Notes under the pieces: model-generated
What the model was told of the DNA's origin: nothing
Database searches by the model: none
What the model saw: only the letters and a program-made list of their open reading frames with translations
Assembly (NCBI GenBank): GCA_023394015.1
Contig: JAEXBL010000264.1
Span: forward strand, 1 to 15,707
Source of the DNA: Pseudomonadota bacterium
GTDB lineage: Bacteria; Pseudomonadota; Gammaproteobacteria; Burkholderiales; Burkholderiaceae_C
Length of the DNA stretch: 15,707 nucleotides
Direction of reading: 5' to 3'
In this document: positions 1-8,845 of the stretch, piece by piece
Layout: every line of letters begins with the position of its first letter
Numbering within the stretch: the first letter of the stretch is position 1
Made by a program: the position numbers and the translations under genes

Positions 1-173
1 TGCCCGCGCAGCGCCGGCGCCTGGGCCGCATCCCGCACCAGCGCCAGCACGCGCACGCGTGGCAGCAACTCGCGCGCCGCGCGCCGGCCCACGTCGCCGC
101 AGCCGACGATGAGCACGCGCGCACGGCGAAAGCGTGCGGGCAGCGCGCCGAGCGGGGTCTGGTTTGAGGGCAA
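1..173 (-). CDS. NAD(P)-binding Rossmann-fold (SDR/epimerase-like) protein, N-terminal part only
   Basis: Reading leftward, an open frame enters a classical beta-alpha-beta dinucleotide fold: RARVLIVGCGDVGRRAARELL, i.e. a hydrophobic strand followed by GxGxxG, then a second strand (VRVLALVRD) ending in an acidic residue that fits ribose binding. This is the N-terminus of an NAD(P)-dependent epimerase/dehydratase or SDR-like enzyme. Substrate and product cannot be read, because the catalytic part lies beyond the left edge; about 57 residues are visible. The start is uncertain. A TTG at 173-171 leaves a short leader before the fold. An in-frame ATG at 224-222 would add 17 residues and overlap the start codon of the divergent reductase gene. 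No convincing ribosome-binding site precedes either. The fold call is firm, the function is not. Confidence 0.7.
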   Translation of the reverse strand, partial: MPSNQTPLGALPARFRRARVLIVGCGDVGRRAARELLPRVRVLALVRDAAQAPALRG

Positions 174-222
174 AATCGATCGGTTCAGCAGGTATTCAGA
201 TCCCGGGAGGATACTCAAGCAC

Positions 223-1266
223 ATGAGCTACACCATCACCGTGCAACCCAGCGGCCGCAGCTTTCAGGCCGAGGCCAGCGAGACCATGCTGGCCGCCGGC
301 ATCCGTCAGGGCATCGGCCTGCCCTATGGCTGCAAGGACGGCGCCTGCGGCTCCTGCAAGTGCAGGAAGCTGTCGGGCACCGTCACCCACGGCCCGCACC
401 AGGACAAGGCCCTCTCCGCACAGGAAGAAGCCGATGGCTACGTGCTGACCTGCTGCGGCACCGCCACCAGCGACGTGGTGCTGGAGTCGCGCCAGGTCAC
501 GCACGCCGGCGCGTTCCCGATCAAGAAGATGCCGGCGCGCGTGGCGCAGCTCGAAAAGCTCTCGCCCGACGTGATGCGCATCAAGCTGCAACTGCCGGCC
601 AACGACACGATGCAGTACCACGCCGGGCAGTACGTGGAGTTCATCCTGCGCGATGGCGCGCGGCGCAGCTACAGCATGGCCAACGCGCCGCACACGCTGA
701 TCGAGAGCGGCGCGCCGATGATCGATTTGCACCTGCGCCACATGCCGGGCGGCCAGTTCACCGACCACGTGTTCGGCGCCATGAAGGAAAAGGAGATCCT
801 GCGCATCGAGGGGCCCTACGGCAGCTTTCACCTGCGGGACGATTCGCCCAAGCCCATCGTGCTGCTGGCCTCGGGCACCGGCTTTGCGCCGATCAAGGCC
901 ATCATCGAGCACATGCAGTTCATGGGCATCACGCGCGAGGCCGTGCTGTACTGGGGCGGCCGCCGCCCGCATGACTTGTACATGAGCGACTGGGTGCAGG
1001 CGAAATGCGCCGAGATGCCGCACCTGCGCTACGTGCCGGTGGTGTCCGACGCCCTGCCCGAGGACGGCTGGAGCGGCCGCACCGGCTTCGTGCACCTGGC
1101 CGTGCTGCAGGATTTGCCCGACCTGTCGGGCCACCAGGTCTATGCCTGCGGCGCCCCCATCGTGGTCGATTCGGCGCGCCGGGACTACGTGGAGCAAGCC
1201 GGCCTGCCCGAGCACGAATTCTTTGCCGACGCCTTCACCAGCGAGGCGGACAAGGTGGCGGACTGA
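223..1266 (+). CDS. 2Fe-2S ferredoxin-FAD/NAD oxidoreductase (annotated in databases as CDP-6-deoxy-delta-3,4-glucoseen reductase-like)
   Basis: A 347-residue three-domain electron-transfer flavoprotein. Residues 1-90 form a plant-type ferredoxin with the cluster ligands Cys37, Cys42, Cys45 (CKDGACGSC) and a distal Cys77 (TCCG). Residues about 100-205 are the FAD-binding barrel with RRSYS at 147-151. The C-terminal NAD-binding domain has ASGTGFAPI at about 216-224, YACG at 307-310 and FFADAF near the end. Family members pass electrons from NAD(P)H through FAD to the Fe-S cluster and on to a partner oxygenase or dehydrase. No partner is present here. The glucoseen-reductase name is a family label and nothing nearby suggests deoxysugar synthesis. 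I chose ATG 223 because the ferredoxin homology begins there and GGGAGG lies at 205-210, a slightly long spacing; an upstream in-frame ATG at 109 lies inside the divergent gene. It is probably a soluble cytoplasmic protein. Confidence 0.9.
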   Translation: MSYTITVQPSGRSFQAEASETMLAAGIRQGIGLPYGCKDGACGSCKCRKLSGTVTHGPHQDKALSAQEEADGYVLTCCGTATSDVVLESRQVTHAGAFPIKKMPARVAQLEKLSPDVMRIKLQLPANDTMQYHAGQYVEFILRDGARRSYSMANAPHTLIESGAPMIDLHLRHMPGGQFTDHVFGAMKEKEILRIEGPYGSFHLRDDSPKPIVLLASGTGFAPIKAIIEHMQFMGITREAVLYWGGRRPHDLYMSDWVQAKCAEMPHLRYVPVVSDALPEDGWSGRTGFVHLAVLQDLPDLSGHQVYACGAPIVVDSARRDYVEQAGLPEHEFFADAFTSEADKVAD

Positions 1267-1289
1267 ATCCGCCCGCTCGCCATCGCTTC

Positions 1290-1345
1290 TTTTTCAATAG
1301 CTGCCCGCGCCTGATTGACAAGCGACGCGGGCATTCTTCATTCAC
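1290..1345. repeat. Possible degenerate copy of a Comamonadaceae intergenic stem-loop repeat
   Basis: In the 94-bp gap between the reductase and the Bug gene, a T-rich start and CAATAGCTG are followed by GCCCGCG (1303-1309), a 16-nt spacer containing TTGACAAGCG, and the exact inverted copy CGCGGGC (1326-1332). The layout resembles a short dispersed repeat that I recall from Comamonadaceae intergenic regions (a core like ATAGCTGC...GCGC...TTGA...AAGCGC). No T-tract follows, so it is not an obvious terminator. The inverted repeat is seen directly; assignment to the repeat family is from memory and tentative. Confidence 0.4.
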
Positions 1346-1360
1346 AAGAAACCAAGCCAC

Positions 1361-2329
1361 ATGATCCCACGACGCAAGCTGCTGCTTTCCACCCTGGCCC
1401 TGGCCGCCGGCACCACCGCCTTCGCGCAGGGCGCCAAGCCGATCCACCTGATCGTGCCCTACGCGCCCGGCGGTCCCCTCGACGTAACCGCGCGCGTGCT
1501 GGCCGACCAGGTGAAGGATTCGCTGGGCACGGTGCTGGTCGAGAACAAGCCGGGCGCCGGCGGCAACATCGGCAGCGGGATGGTCGCCAAGGCCGCGCCG
1601 GACGGCACCACCATCGGCATCGCCGCCGTGGCCACGCACGCCATCAACCCCTGGCTGTTCAGCAAGATGCCGTTCGACGCGGCGAAGGACTTCGCCCCCA
1701 TCACCCAGATGGTGCGCGTGCCCAACGTGCTGGTGATGAACGCCGACACCGCCGCGCGGCTGAAGGTCAATACCCTGGCCGACCTGATCGCGTATGCCAA
1801 GAAGCATCCCGGCCAGCTCAACTACGGCTCGGGCGGCAACGGTTCGGCCGGGCACCTGGCGGGCGAGATGTTCAAGCAGGGTGCAGGCATCTACGCCGTG
1901 CACATCCCGTACAACGGCGCCAACCCGGCGCAGCTGGCGCTGCTGTCGGGCCAGGTGGACTTCAACATCGACAACCTGGCCTCGGCCGCGGCCAACATCA
2001 AGGCCGGCAAGCTGAAGGCGCTGGCCGTCACCACCGCCCGGCGCTCGCCCATGCTGCCCGAGGTGCCGGCCATGGCCGAGACGCTGAAGGGCTTCGAGGT
2101 GGACACCTGGTGGGGCCTGGTGGCACCGGCCGGCACGCCGGCCGAGGTGATCGCCAAGCTCAACGCCGCCTTCACCGCCGCGCTGAAGCACCCCGACACC
2201 CAGCAGCGCTTTGCCCTGCTGATGGCCGAGCCGGTGCCGACCACGGCCGAGCAGTTCGGTGCGCTGATGGCGCGTGAGCGCGCGCGCTACGAGCCGGTGG
2301 TCAAGCGCTCGGGGGCCAAGGTGGATTGA
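1361..2329 (+). CDS. Bug/TctC-family tripartite tricarboxylate transporter substrate-binding protein
   Basis: A 322-residue secreted solute-binding protein. It starts with a signal peptide (MIPRRKLLLSTLALAAGTTA, likely cleaved after AFA at residue 22). The mature part begins with the family hallmarks IHLIVPYAPGGPLDVTAR (about 28-45) and VENKPGAGGNIG (about 60-71), which form the carboxylate-binding loops of Bug proteins. The length is typical. Family members bind carboxylates, amino acids or aromatic acids in the periplasm and feed TctA/TctB-type membrane subunits. No tctA or tctB is visible here, so this is one of the many orphan Bug proteins of Burkholderiales and its ligand cannot be predicted. 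The start is set by the signal peptide; a weak purine stretch precedes it. It is probably transcribed alone or with the upstream reductase, ending at the hairpin 2353-2380. Confidence 0.93.
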   Translation: MIPRRKLLLSTLALAAGTTAFAQGAKPIHLIVPYAPGGPLDVTARVLADQVKDSLGTVLVENKPGAGGNIGSGMVAKAAPDGTTIGIAAVATHAINPWLFSKMPFDAAKDFAPITQMVRVPNVLVMNADTAARLKVNTLADLIAYAKKHPGQLNYGSGGNGSAGHLAGEMFKQGAGIYAVHIPYNGANPAQLALLSGQVDFNIDNLASAAANIKAGKLKALAVTTARRSPMLPEVPAMAETLKGFEVDTWWGLVAPAGTPAEVIAKLNAAFTAALKHPDTQQRFALLMAEPVPTTAEQFGALMARERARYEPVVKRSGAKVD

Positions 2330-2352
2330 GCCGGGCGCTTCTTGCGCCACAG

Positions 2353-2380
2353 AAAAAGCCGCGTGTGGACGCGGCTTTTT
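2353..2380. terminator. Bidirectional intrinsic terminator
   Basis: AAAAAGCCGCGT (2353-2364), loop GTGG (2365-2368) and ACGCGGCTTTTT (2369-2380) form a perfect 12-bp hairpin with a tetraloop. It ends in five T on either strand. It lies between two convergent genes, 24 nt after the Bug stop codon and 25 nt from the end of the binding-protein gene of the liv operon, so it fits termination in both directions. Confidence 0.92.
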
Positions 2381-2404
2381 CGTGTCGTGGCCACGCGCGG
2401 GGGC

Positions 2405-3538
2405 TCAGTTCAAGGGCGTGCGCACGTTGTTGCGGTAGGTGTTCAGCGTCACGGCCGGCTCGGTCAGCTCGCCGTTGGCGGTGAACTGCATGTGCGCCGT
2501 GAGGCCCGCGAAGTCGGTCTTGGGCAGCGCGTTGACGTAGACCTTGCGGTCCACGGAGTCGGCGCGCTTCATGGCATCGACCAGCACCATGGTGGCGTCG
2601 TAGGCGTAGGGGCTGTAGGTCTGGAAGGCGCCGGGGTACTTGGCGTCGTAGCGCTGCTTCCAGGCCTGGCCTTGCGGGCGCTTCTCGACCGGCACGCCGC
2701 CGGTGGCGCACACCACCTTGCCCACGGCCGCCACGTGGCCCGCCAGCGCGGGCAGCATGCCGGTGCAGGCGCCGTCGCCGGTGATAAAGCGCAGCTCGCC
2801 CATGCCCAGTTGCTCCATCTGCCGCAGCATGGGGCCGGCCTGGGCGTCCATGCCGCCGTAGAAGATGGCGTCCGGCTTTTGCGCGCGGATGTTGGTCAGG
2901 ATGGGCATGAAGTCGGTGGCGGTGTTCTTGGTGAACTCGGTGGCGACGATCTGGATGCCCTTGATCGCCGCCGTGGCCTTGAACACCTCGGCCACGCCCT
3001 GGCCGTAGGCGGTGCGGTCGTCGATGACGGCCACGCGCTGGATGCCCAGGCCGTCGGCGGCGTACAGGGCCAGGGCGGCGCCCAGGGCGCGGTCGGTGGC
3101 GAACAGGCGGTAGGTGGTCTTGTAGCCCTTGGCGGTGACGTCGGGGTTGGTGGCCGCGGGCGTGATGTGCGGCAGGCCGCAGCGGTGGTAGATGTCGGAG
3201 GCCGGCAGGATGGTGCCCGACAGCAGGTGGCCCACCACGCCGGCGGTGCGCGAGTCGCACAGCCGCTGGGCAATGACGGTGGCCTGCGTGGGGTGGCCGG
3301 CGTCGTCCTCGGCGTCGAGCTGAAAGCGCACCGGCCGTCCGCCGATGTGCAGCTTCTGCGCGTTCAACTCGTCGATAGCCATGCGCACGCCGTTCTCCGA
3401 ATCCTTGCCCAGGTGCGCCGAGGCGCCCGTCAGCGGGCCGACGTGGGCGATGCGCACGGTCTGCACGTCCTGTGCCTGGGCGGCGCCGGCGGCGGCCAGG
3501 GCGGCTGCCAGAAGAGGGGTAGCGACAAAGTGGTTCAT
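2405..3538 (-). CDS. livK: Branched-chain amino-acid ABC transporter periplasmic binding protein (LivK/LivJ-like)
   Basis: A 377-residue type-I periplasmic binding protein. The signal peptide MNHFVATPLLAAALAAAGAA is probably cleaved after AQA (residue 22). The mature protein opens with VRIAHVGPLTGASAHLGKD, the usual start of the Leu/Ile/Val-binding fold, and continues with GHLLSGTILPASDIY and the hinge-region ADGLGIQRVAVIDDRTAYGQG. It captures the substrate in the periplasm and delivers it to LivHM. The ATG at 3538 is preferred because GGAG lies 9 nt upstream on the same strand and the signal peptide begins there; a TTG at 3559 would add seven residues. It is the last gene of the operon, 40 nt after livF. 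Substrate specificity within the family (leucine, other amino acids, amides, aromatic acids) cannot be read from sequence. Confidence 0.93.
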   Translation of the reverse strand: MNHFVATPLLAAALAAAGAAQAQDVQTVRIAHVGPLTGASAHLGKDSENGVRMAIDELNAQKLHIGGRPVRFQLDAEDDAGHPTQATVIAQRLCDSRTAGVVGHLLSGTILPASDIYHRCGLPHITPAATNPDVTAKGYKTTYRLFATDRALGAALALYAADGLGIQRVAVIDDRTAYGQGVAEVFKATAAIKGIQIVATEFTKNTATDFMPILTNIRAQKPDAIFYGGMDAQAGPMLRQMEQLGMGELRFITGDGACTGMLPALAGHVAAVGKVVCATGGVPVEKRPQGQAWKQRYDAKYPGAFQTYSPYAYDATMVLVDAMKRADSVDRKVYVNALPKTDFAGLTAHMQFTANGELTEPAVTLNTYRNNVRTPLN

Positions 3539-3578
3539 GGGCAGCAACTCCGGAATCAAGGCACGGGGGCGAGCCGCA

Positions 3579-4295
<717 letters not shown>

Positions 4296-4297
4296 CT

Positions 4298-5074
4298 TCA
4301 ATGCGTCCCCGTGCCCAGGTAGGCCTCGATCACCTTCTCGTTCTTCTGCACCTCGGCCGGCGTGCCCTCGGCGATCTGCTTGCCGTAGTCGAGCACGGTG
4401 ACGCGGTCGCACAGGCCCATCACCAGCTTCACGTCGTGCTCGATCAGCAGGATGGTGCGGTTGTCCTGGCGGATGCGGTCGATCAGCTCGCGCAGCTGCA
4501 CCTTCTCGGTGGCGTTCATGCCGGCGGCGGGCTCGTCCAGCGCGATCAGCTGCGGGTCGGTGGCCAGGGCGCGGGCGATCTCCAGCCGGCGCTGGTCGCC
4601 GTACGACAGCGTGCGCGAGCGGAAATGCGCGTACCGGGCGATGCCCACGTACTCCAGCAGTTCCATGGCGCGCTCGGTGATGGCGGCCTCCTCGGCCTTG
4701 AAGCCGCCGGTGCGCAGGATGGCGCCGAAGATGCCCGAATGGGTGCGCACGTGGCGCCCCACCATCACGTTCTCCAGCGCCGTCATCTCGGCGAACAGGC
4801 GGATGTTCTGGAAGGTGCGGGCAATGCCGGCCTTGGCCACCTGGTGCACGGCCTGCGGCTTGTAGGGCTGGCCGCCCAGCTCGAAACGGCCGCTGTCGGG
4901 CGTGTACAGGCCGGTGATGACGTTGAAGAAGGTGGTCTTGCCGGCGCCGTTGGGGCCGATCAGGCCATAGACCTGGCCGCGCTGGATGCGGATGCCCACG
5001 TCCGACAGGGCCTGCAGGCCGCCGAAGCGCTTGGACACGCCCTGAACGTGCAGGACGGGTTCGGTGCTGCTCAT
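4298..5074 (-). CDS. livG: Branched-chain amino-acid ABC transporter ATP-binding protein LivG
   Basis: A 258-residue ABC ATPase. Walker A is GPNGAGKT (40-47), the signature region is TLSYGDQRRLEIARAL (about 156-170) and Walker B is LIALDEPAAGMNATE, whose AAGMN extension is typical of LivG rather than LivF. RTFQNIRLF (about 86-94) forms the Q-loop region. It heterodimerises with LivF. The start at ATG 5074 is where the conserved N-terminus (VLHVQGVSKRFGGLQAL) begins; the open frame continues to 5143 but into livM. The gap to livM is 19 nt and the gap to livF is 2 nt, so it sits in the middle of the operon. Confidence 0.95.
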   Translation of the reverse strand: MSSTEPVLHVQGVSKRFGGLQALSDVGIRIQRGQVYGLIGPNGAGKTTFFNVITGLYTPDSGRFELGGQPYKPQAVHQVAKAGIARTFQNIRLFAEMTALENVMVGRHVRTHSGIFGAILRTGGFKAEEAAITERAMELLEYVGIARYAHFRSRTLSYGDQRRLEIARALATDPQLIALDEPAAGMNATEKVQLRELIDRIRQDNRTILLIEHDVKLVMGLCDRVTVLDYGKQIAEGTPAEVQKNEKVIEAYLGTGTH

Positions 5075-5093
5075 GTGCTGGTGCTCGCGCTGC

Positions 5094-6281
5094 TCAGGGG
5101 TTGACGGAATACTGCCGCGGCTCGGTGCTGCCGGGCACGGCATCGGCCGGAAAGTCGATGCCGGGCGGGTTCTGGTGCGCCGAGGTGGGCATCACGCGGC
5201 CGGTGCCGGTGGGCCGCGCCTTGCCGTGCTCGGGCGACGGCCACAGCCCGCGCGGGCGCAGCAGCATGATGCTGATCATGGCCAACGCGATCAGCAGCTG
5301 GCGCAGGATGGCCGAGTCCAGCCGCCCGTCGGTCATGGCCTGCAGCGGGCCGGCCACGTAGCGCAGCACCTCGGGCAGCGCCGCCAGCAGCACCGCGCCC
5401 AGCACCACGCCCGGCAGGTGGCCAATGCCGCCCAGCACCACCATGGCGACGATCATCACCGACTCCATCAGGCTGAACGACTCGGGCGACACGAAGCCCT
5501 GGAAGGCGGCGAACATGGAGCCCGCCACGCCGCCGAACGAGGCCCCCATGCCGAAGGCCAGCAGCTTCATGTTGCGGGTGTTGATGCCCATGGCCTTGGC
5601 GGCGATCTCGTCCTCGCGCACGGCCTTCCAGGCGCGGCCGATGCGCGAGTCCTGCAGCCGGTAGCAGATGAACACCGTGACCACCGTCAGCACCAGGAAC
5701 AGGTAGTAGTACATGGTGACCGAGGCGATCTCGAAGCCGCCGATGGTGGTGGGCCGCCCCAAGTCCAGCCCGAACAGCTTGACCGAGTCGATCTGGTTCA
5801 GCCCCTTGGGGCCGTTGGTGATGTTGTAGGGGTGGTCGAGGTTGTTGAGGAAGATGCGGATGATCTCGCCGAAGCCCAGGGTGACGATGGCCAGGTAGTC
5901 GCCGCGCAGCTTGAGCACCGGAATGCCCAGCAGCACGCCGGTGATGGTGGCCAGCAGCAGCGCCAGCGGAATCACCAGCCACAGCGAGGTGTGAAAGCCG
6001 TTCGGAAAGGCCGCGCCGATGGCAGCGAAAGTGCTGGTTAGGTGCGGTGAGGCCAGCAGGCCGTACAGGTAGGCGCCGACGGCGAAGAAGGCCACGTAGC
6101 CCAGGTCCAGCAGGCCGGCCTCGCCCACCACGATGTTCAGGCCCAGCGCCAGCATCACGTACAGCAGCGCGATGTCGACGATGCGCACCCAGGCGTTGCC
6201 GAACTGCTGCAGCACCAGCGGCAGCACCAGCAGCGCGACGCCGCACAGCACGAAGGCGATGATCTTGTTCTTTTGCGACAT
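5094..6281 (-). CDS. livM: Branched-chain amino-acid ABC transporter permease LivM
   Basis: A 395-residue inner-membrane permease. Hydrophobic helices begin at about residue 6 (IIAFVLCGVALLVLPLVL) and include the conserved LNIVVGEAGLLDLGYVAFFAVGAY block and LRGDYLAIVTLGFGEIIRIF. The cytoplasmic EAA-like coupling loop GRAWKAVREDEIAAKAMGIN, which docks on the LivF/LivG ATPases, is clear. The start at ATG 6281 has GGGAG about 9 nt upstream, and 16 nt separate it from the livH stop. The family core ends at MLLRPRGLWPSPEHG; a further tail of roughly 40 residues follows, rich in Pro, Gly and Ser and without hydrophobic segments. That tail is longer than I expect for LivM, but no frameshift is evident. 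Confidence 0.94.
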   Translation of the reverse strand: MSQKNKIIAFVLCGVALLVLPLVLQQFGNAWVRIVDIALLYVMLALGLNIVVGEAGLLDLGYVAFFAVGAYLYGLLASPHLTSTFAAIGAAFPNGFHTSLWLVIPLALLLATITGVLLGIPVLKLRGDYLAIVTLGFGEIIRIFLNNLDHPYNITNGPKGLNQIDSVKLFGLDLGRPTTIGGFEIASVTMYYYLFLVLTVVTVFICYRLQDSRIGRAWKAVREDEIAAKAMGINTRNMKLLAFGMGASFGGVAGSMFAAFQGFVSPESFSLMESVMIVAMVVLGGIGHLPGVVLGAVLLAALPEVLRYVAGPLQAMTDGRLDSAILRQLLIALAMISIMLLRPRGLWPSPEHGKARPTGTGRVMPTSAHQNPPGIDFPADAVPGSTEPRQYSVNP

Positions 6282-6297
6282 GATCCGTGCTCCCTCG

Positions 6298-7227
6298 TCA
6301 GGCCCGGTCCGCGACCCGCTCACCCAGCAGGCCCGAGGGCCGCAGCGTCAGGATGATGATCAGCACGATGAAGGCGAAGATGTCGGTGTAGTGGCTGCCC
6401 AGCAGGCCGCCGGTGAGCTTGCCGATGTAGCCCGAGCCGATGGCCTCGATCAACCCCAGCAGCAGCCCGCCCAGCACCGCGCCGCCCAGGTTGCCGATGC
6501 CGCCGAACACCGCCGCGGTGAAGGCCTTCAGCCCCGGCAGAAAGCCCATGGTGTGCTGCGCCGTGCCGTAGTTGCTGGCGTACATCACGCCGGCAATGGC
6601 CGCCAGCACGGCGCCGATGATGAAGGTGGCCGAGATCACCACGTCGGGCTTCACGCCCATCAGGCCGGCCACGCGCGGGTTCTCGGCCGTGGCGCGCATG
6701 GCGCGGCCTATTTTTGTGAAGTGCACCAGGTACATCAGCAGCGCCAGCGCCACGGCGGTGACGCTCAGGATCATGATCTGCGTCGGCGTGATGAAGGCGC
6801 CGGCCACGTTGAACGGCGCGCTGGGCAGCAGCGTGGGAAAGGGCTTGTAGTTGGGCTTCCAGACGATCATGGCCAGCGTCTGCAGCAGGATCGACATGCC
6901 GATGGCGGTGATCAGCGGCGCCAGGCGCGGGCTGTTGCGCAGCGGCCGGTAGGCGACCTTCTCGATCACGAAGTTCAGCGTGGCCGCCACCGTGCAGGCG
7001 ATCAGCATGGCCAGGATCAGGATCGCCCAGCCGGGCGAGCCGGGCATGGCGGCCTGCATCATGCCGATGGCCGACCAGGCGGTGAGCGCCCCGACCATGA
7101 GCACCTCGCCGTGCGCGAAATTGATGAGTTGGATGATGCCGTACACCATGGTGTAGCCCAGGGCGATCAAGGCATACATGCTGCCCAGCACCAGACCGTT
7201 GATGATCTGCTGAAGCAAGACTTCCAT
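6298..7227 (-). CDS. livH: Branched-chain amino-acid ABC transporter permease LivH
   Basis: A 309-residue inner-membrane permease and first gene of the liv operon. It opens with the family N-terminus LLQQIINGLVLGSMYALIAL, followed by GYTMVYGIIQLINFAHGEV, the most conserved LivH block. The coupling loop GRAMRATAENPRVAGLMGV contacts the ATPases. Strongly hydrophobic segments run through the rest of the protein, ending in LIIILTLRPSGLLGE. AGGAG lies 7 nt before the ATG on the minus strand, a good ribosome-binding site that fixes the start. LivH and LivM form the heterodimeric channel. No clear sigma-70 boxes are visible in the GC-rich leader between 7228 and the terminator at 7324-7356. Confidence 0.95.
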   Translation of the reverse strand: MEVLLQQIINGLVLGSMYALIALGYTMVYGIIQLINFAHGEVLMVGALTAWSAIGMMQAAMPGSPGWAILILAMLIACTVAATLNFVIEKVAYRPLRNSPRLAPLITAIGMSILLQTLAMIVWKPNYKPFPTLLPSAPFNVAGAFITPTQIMILSVTAVALALLMYLVHFTKIGRAMRATAENPRVAGLMGVKPDVVISATFIIGAVLAAIAGVMYASNYGTAQHTMGFLPGLKAFTAAVFGGIGNLGGAVLGGLLLGLIEAIGSGYIGKLTGGLLGSHYTDIFAFIVLIIILTLRPSGLLGERVADRA

Positions 7228-7323
7228 TCAATGTCTCCTGCGCCCTGGCCCGTGGTCGACGGGCTGGCCGTGTTGGGGGTGAACCCGGGCCACGCCTTGT
7301 GGGCGCCTGCCGAGCCACCTAGC

Positions 7324-7356
7324 AAAAAACCCGCCAGGTGGTCTGCAGCGGGTTTT
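7324..7356 (-). terminator. Intrinsic terminator after rarA
   Basis: Read leftward, AAAACCCGC (complement of 7356-7348), a 13-nt loop and GCGGGTTTT (complement of 7334-7326) form a 9-bp stem, and the T-run continues to six T through 7324. It lies about 100 nt after the rarA stop codon and about 100 nt before livH, so it ends the upstream leftward transcript and separates the two operons. On the plus strand the T-run is only four long, so the minus orientation is favoured. Confidence 0.85.
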
Positions 7357-7458
7357 GGTGAACGCGATTCTAGGAGCGCGCCGAAGGGCGGCGGCACCCG
7401 TGTTTTCCCTTGTGGACGACGCACCGCGATGGCAGGCAGCCAGCGCCGCGGGGCAGCC

Positions 7459-8778
7459 CTATTCGCCCGTGGCCGCGCGGTTGCGCCGGCGCAACTCGGC
7501 CAGCTTGTCGCCGATCTTGATCTCCAGCCCGCGCGGCACGGGCTGGTAGAACGGCTGCTCGGGCACGCCGTCGGGCAGGTAGCGTTCGCCGGCGGCAAAG
7601 CCGCCCTCCTCGTCGTGCGCGTAGCGGTAGCCCTTGCCGTAGTCGAGCTGCTTCATCAGTCTGGTGGGCGCGTTGCGCAGGTGCATCGGCACCGGGCGCG
7701 TGGTGTCCTGCTTGACGAAGGCCCTGGCGGCGTTGAAGGCCTTGTAGACGGCGTTGCTCTTGGGCGCCACGGCGAGATACACCACGCATTCGGCCAGCGC
7801 CAATTCACCCTCGGGGCTGCCCAGGCGCTCGTAGACGTCGGCGGCGTCCAGCGCCAGGCGCAGCGCGCGCGGGTCGGCCAGGCCGATGTCCTCGCTGGCG
7901 ATGCGGATCATGCGGCGCGCCAGGTAGCGCGGGTCGGCCCCGCCGTCGAGCATGCGCGCAAACCAGTACAGCGCGGCGTCGGGGTCGCTGCCGCGCACCG
8001 ATTTGTGCAGCGCGCTGATGGTGTCGTAGAACTGCTCGCCGCCCTTGTCGTAGCGGCGCAGGCGCTCGCCCAGCACCTTCAGCAGCCAGGCGTCGGTGAT
8101 GCGCTCGGCCTGCTCGGCGCGGGCGGCGACGAACAGGGTCTCCAGCGTGTTCAGCAGGCGCCGCGCGTCGCCGTCGGCGTAGGCGATCAGGCGCGCCTGC
8201 GCTGCGCTTTCGATGGCCGTCTGCGCGTATTCAGCCTGGGCGCGGGCCAGGATCTGCTGCAAATCCTCCTCGCCCAGCGGCTGCAGCACGTAGACGGCGG
8301 CACGCGAGAGCAGGGCCGAGTTGACCTCGAACGAGGGGTTCTCGGTGGTGGCGCCGATGAAGGTGAACAGGCCGCTCTCCACGTGCGGCAGGAAGGCGTC
8401 CTGCTGGCTCTTGTTGAAGCGGTGCACCTCGTCGACGAAGACGATGGTGGCCTGCGGCGCCAGGCCATCGCGTGCCTTCTGGGCCAGCTCCACCGCCTCG
8501 CGGATGTCCTTGACGCCGCCGAGCACGGCGCTGATGGGGATGAACTGCGCGTCGAAGGCGTCGGCCATCAGCCGCGCGATGGTGGTCTTGCCGGTGCCGG
8601 GCGGCCCCCACAGGATGCAGCTGTGCGGCTGGCCCGATTCGAAGGCGATGCGCAGCGGCATGCCCTCGCCCAGCAGGTGCTGCTGGCCCACCACCTCGGC
8701 CAGCGTGCGCGGGCGCAGGCGCTCGGGCAGGGGCACGTGCAGGGCAGGCGGCGGGTCGGAGGCGGAACGGCGCGGCAT
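7459..8778 (-). CDS. rarA: Replication-associated recombination protein A (RarA/MgsA), AAA+ ATPase
   Basis: A 439-residue clamp-loader-like AAA+ ATPase that acts at stalled replication forks with SSB and RecA; homologous to eukaryotic WRNIP1. The N-terminal [22 protein letters not shown] is the family signature. Walker A is GPPGTGKT (58-65), Walker B IVFVDE (112-117) and sensor 1 GATTENPSF (142-150). The C-terminal part carries the oligomerisation domain with [18 protein letters not shown] and [19 protein letters not shown], both diagnostic. Length is normal. ATG 8778 is the natural start, although no good ribosome-binding site precedes it. The gap from lolA is 67 nt, so it is probably the last gene of the ftsK-lolA-rarA unit, ending at the hairpin 7324-7356. 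Confidence 0.96.
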   Translation of the reverse strand: MPRRSASDPPPALHVPLPERLRPRTLAEVVGQQHLLGEGMPLRIAFESGQPHSCILWGPPGTGKTTIARLMADAFDAQFIPISAVLGGVKDIREAVELAQKARDGLAPQATIVFVDEVHRFNKSQQDAFLPHVESGLFTFIGATTENPSFEVNSALLSRAAVYVLQPLGEEDLQQILARAQAEYAQTAIESAAQARLIAYADGDARRLLNTLETLFVAARAEQAERITDAWLLKVLGERLRRYDKGGEQFYDTISALHKSVRGSDPDAALYWFARMLDGGADPRYLARRMIRIASEDIGLADPRALRLALDAADVYERLGSPEGELALAECVVYLAVAPKSNAVYKAFNAARAFVKQDTTRPVPMHLRNAPTRLMKQLDYGKGYRYAHDEEGGFAAGERYLPDGVPEQPFYQPVPRGLEIKIGDKLAELRRRNRAATGE

Positions 8779-8845
8779 GGCGCCATTCTAGAAACCGCCA
8801 GCGTCTCGGCGGGCGTGCCCCGGCCGGGCCGGGGCCAGCCGGGGT

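Noticed and set aside
1303..1332. Inverted repeat considered as a terminator for the ferredoxin-type reductase
   Set aside because: The stem is only 7 bp with a 16-nt loop and no T-run follows, so an intrinsic terminator is not supported.
8725..8732. GGGCAGGG, a match to the E. coli FtsK-orienting motif GGGNAGGG, within rarA
   Set aside because: One match in GC-rich DNA is expected by chance, and the motif used by this FtsK is not known; polarity needs genome-wide counting.
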